DNA of 32,164 bases from CAZKXX01 sp964556705 (lineage in GTDB: Bacteria; Acidobacteriota; Terriglobia; UBA7540), in NCBI GenBank assembly GCA_964556705.1, contig CAZKXX010000039.1:1-32164 (forward strand), written 5' to 3'. This document shows, piece by piece, positions 31,278 to 32,164 of this stretch. A program made the position numbers and the translations under genes. The notes beneath the pieces are model-generated. The model worked only from the letters and a program-made list of their open reading frames with translations, made no database searches and was not told where the DNA came from. Numbering within the stretch: the first letter of the stretch is position 1; every line of letters begins with the position of its first letter.

Positions 31278-31308
31278 CCCGGCAGCGGAAGCTCCTCCAG
31301 CTGCCGGG
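31278..31308. terminator. Hairpin between convergent genes
   Basis: CCCGGCAGC (31278-31286) and GCTGCCGGG (31300-31308) pair perfectly around 13 nt. It sits between two converging genes and could serve both, but neither side has a T-run, so termination may need Rho. Confidence 0.5.
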
Positions 31309-31324
31309 ACCGCACGGCGCCAGG

Positions 31325-32164
31325 CTACACTTTCAGATTCATCAGGTAGTCGTGGCTGACCTTGATGCTGTCGAAGGGCGAGCCGTCCCACTGGTCTTGC
31401 TCGACGAAGTAGTGGCGGACACCCGCTTCCACGGCGTTGGAGAAGATCCGCGCCCAGTCAATCTTTCCGCGCCCCACTTCGGTGAAGTAACCGCGGCCTT
31501 CGTCCAGCTCGAGCGAGTCGGGCGCGTCCTTCACCGCGTCCTTGATGTGCAGAAGGTGGACGCGGCCGGCGTATTTCTTGAAGTAGTCCACCGGGTCCTT
31601 GCCCGCGCGCGTCACCCAGTAGCAGTCGAGTTCGATCTTGACCAGCTCGGGATCGGTCTTGCTCATCAGCTCGTCGAAGGCCGTTACGCCGTCGAATTCG
31701 ACGAACTCGAAGTTGTGGTTGTGATAGCCGAACTGGATGCCGGCTTCCTTGCAGGTTTTGCCGATCTTGTTGAAAGTCTCCGCGTGCCGGCGGTAGTCGT
31801 TGAGGTTGCGGCGCTCGTTCGGCATCAGGATCGGCATGATCATGTACTCGCAGCCGATCGTCTTCGCGTCCTCAATCGCCTGCTTCAGGTTCTTCCGAAG
31901 CACGGGGAGCATCCAGTGCCCGCTCGGCGCTTTCAGTCCGTTCGCGTCGAGCAGCTTCTTCACGTCGGCCGCCGTGCGCCCGTAGAAATCGTACACCTCC
32001 ACCTGTTTGTATCCGATTTCCGCGATCCGCTTGAGCGCCCCTTCAAAGTCCTTCTCGCATTCGTTGCGGACGGTATAAAGCTGGACACCGATGGGCATCC
32101 CGAGCGGCGGACCGGCGGGCTTCGTCTCCACGACGGGCTGCGGCGGCGGTTCCGTCTGGCAGCC
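31325..32164 (-). CDS. Sugar phosphate isomerase/epimerase-like TIM-barrel protein, probable lipoprotein (5' end beyond window)
   Basis: 279 residues are visible and the frame stays open to the right edge, so the start lies outside; the GTG at 32131 is internal. The first visible residues are G-C-Q-T-E-P-P-P-Q: a Gly-Cys before a polar, Pro-rich tether is what follows a lipobox, so a lipid-anchored protein is likely. The body is a xylose-isomerase-like TIM barrel: GVQLYTVRNECEKDFEGALK, QVEVYDFYG, GYHNHNFEFVEFDG, VKIELDCYWV, VHLLHIKD, RGKIDWARIF, YFVEQDQWDGSP. The Glu, Asp and His residues of the HNHNFEF, ELDCYW, HIKD and FVEQD segments are the expected metal ligands. Exported relatives act on sugars or keto-sugars, often beside Gfo/Idh/MocA and ThuA-like proteins; substrate unknown. 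Confidence 0.9.
   Translation of the reverse strand, partial: GCQTEPPPQPVVETKPAGPPLGMPIGVQLYTVRNECEKDFEGALKRIAEIGYKQVEVYDFYGRTAADVKKLLDANGLKAPSGHWMLPVLRKNLKQAIEDAKTIGCEYMIMPILMPNERRNLNDYRRHAETFNKIGKTCKEAGIQFGYHNHNFEFVEFDGVTAFDELMSKTDPELVKIELDCYWVTRAGKDPVDYFKKYAGRVHLLHIKDAVKDAPDSLELDEGRGYFTEVGRGKIDWARIFSNAVEAGVRHYFVEQDQWDGSPFDSIKVSHDYLMNLKV

Overview
The window looks like part of a GC-rich acidobacterial genome (Acidobacteriota; Solibacter/Bryobacter-like or a related uncultured lineage), probably a metagenome-derived scaffold because it holds a 10-N gap. The lineage call is inference from gene content. The pointers are a very large TonB-dependent receptor with a carboxypeptidase-regulatory N-terminus, two FG-GAP/ASPIC-UnbV (CRTAC1-type) proteins, several TPR proteins, many exported Tat-signal enzymes, MacB-type permease clusters, and a hypothetical protein of a type I associate with Acidobacteria. 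No tRNA, rRNA, CRISPR array or transposase gene was recognised.

Layout. 1-2.9 kb (minus): an exported FG-GAP/ASPIC protein with a TPR protein starting 3 nt after its stop; the TPR gene runs off the left edge. 3.0-7.7 kb (plus): a mosaic remnant of a TonB-dependent receptor, an AT-richer spacer, then an intact paralogue closed by two hairpins, one a good intrinsic terminator. 7.8-9.7 kb (plus): a TPR protein, a 30-bp inverted repeat, and a Tat-exported ThuA-like protein. 9.75-14.1 kb (minus): apbE behind a Gfo/Idh/MocA oxidoreductase, a repeat-filled intergenic region, a sterol desaturase-type hydroxylase, and an ArsR-rhodanese fusion regulator. 14.3-17.2 kb (plus): an RraA-like protein, an enolase-superfamily dehydratase and a RidA-like protein, each with its own export signal. 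17.3-18.9 kb (minus): an SDR and a LolA-like exported protein. 19.06-19.86 kb (plus): a second SDR, broken only by the scaffold gap. 19.9-21.6 kb (minus): the second FG-GAP/ASPIC protein. 21.8-22.4 kb (plus): a conserved hypothetical exported protein. 22.7-28.7 kb (plus): three FtsX/MacB-type permeases, one membrane-fusion protein and one ATPase. 28.8-31.2 kb (plus): a PilZ-like plus giant coiled-coil protein with its own promoter. 31.3 kb to the edge (minus): a sugar isomerase/epimerase-like TIM barrel with a probable lipoprotein anchor.

How the parts may work together. Much of the window concerns the cell envelope. The receptor would import a bulky substrate across the outer membrane. A set of enzymes that are normally cytoplasmic (Gfo/Idh/MocA, ThuA, TIM-barrel isomerase, enolase-superfamily dehydratase, RraA, RidA) all carry export signals, which suggests sugar or sugar-acid processing in the periplasm. 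ApbE would flavinylate an exported redox partner not seen here. The ABC cluster is a MacAB/LolCDE-like export or lipid/lipoprotein-moving machine with an unusual three permease genes.

The most notable points are the exported RraA-enolase-RidA operon, the indel-poor receptor mosaic beside its intact paralogue, a dispersed inverted-repeat family whose end supplies an SDR stop codon, the extra membrane segments in the first permease, and the near-leaderless PilZ-like/coiled-coil gene.
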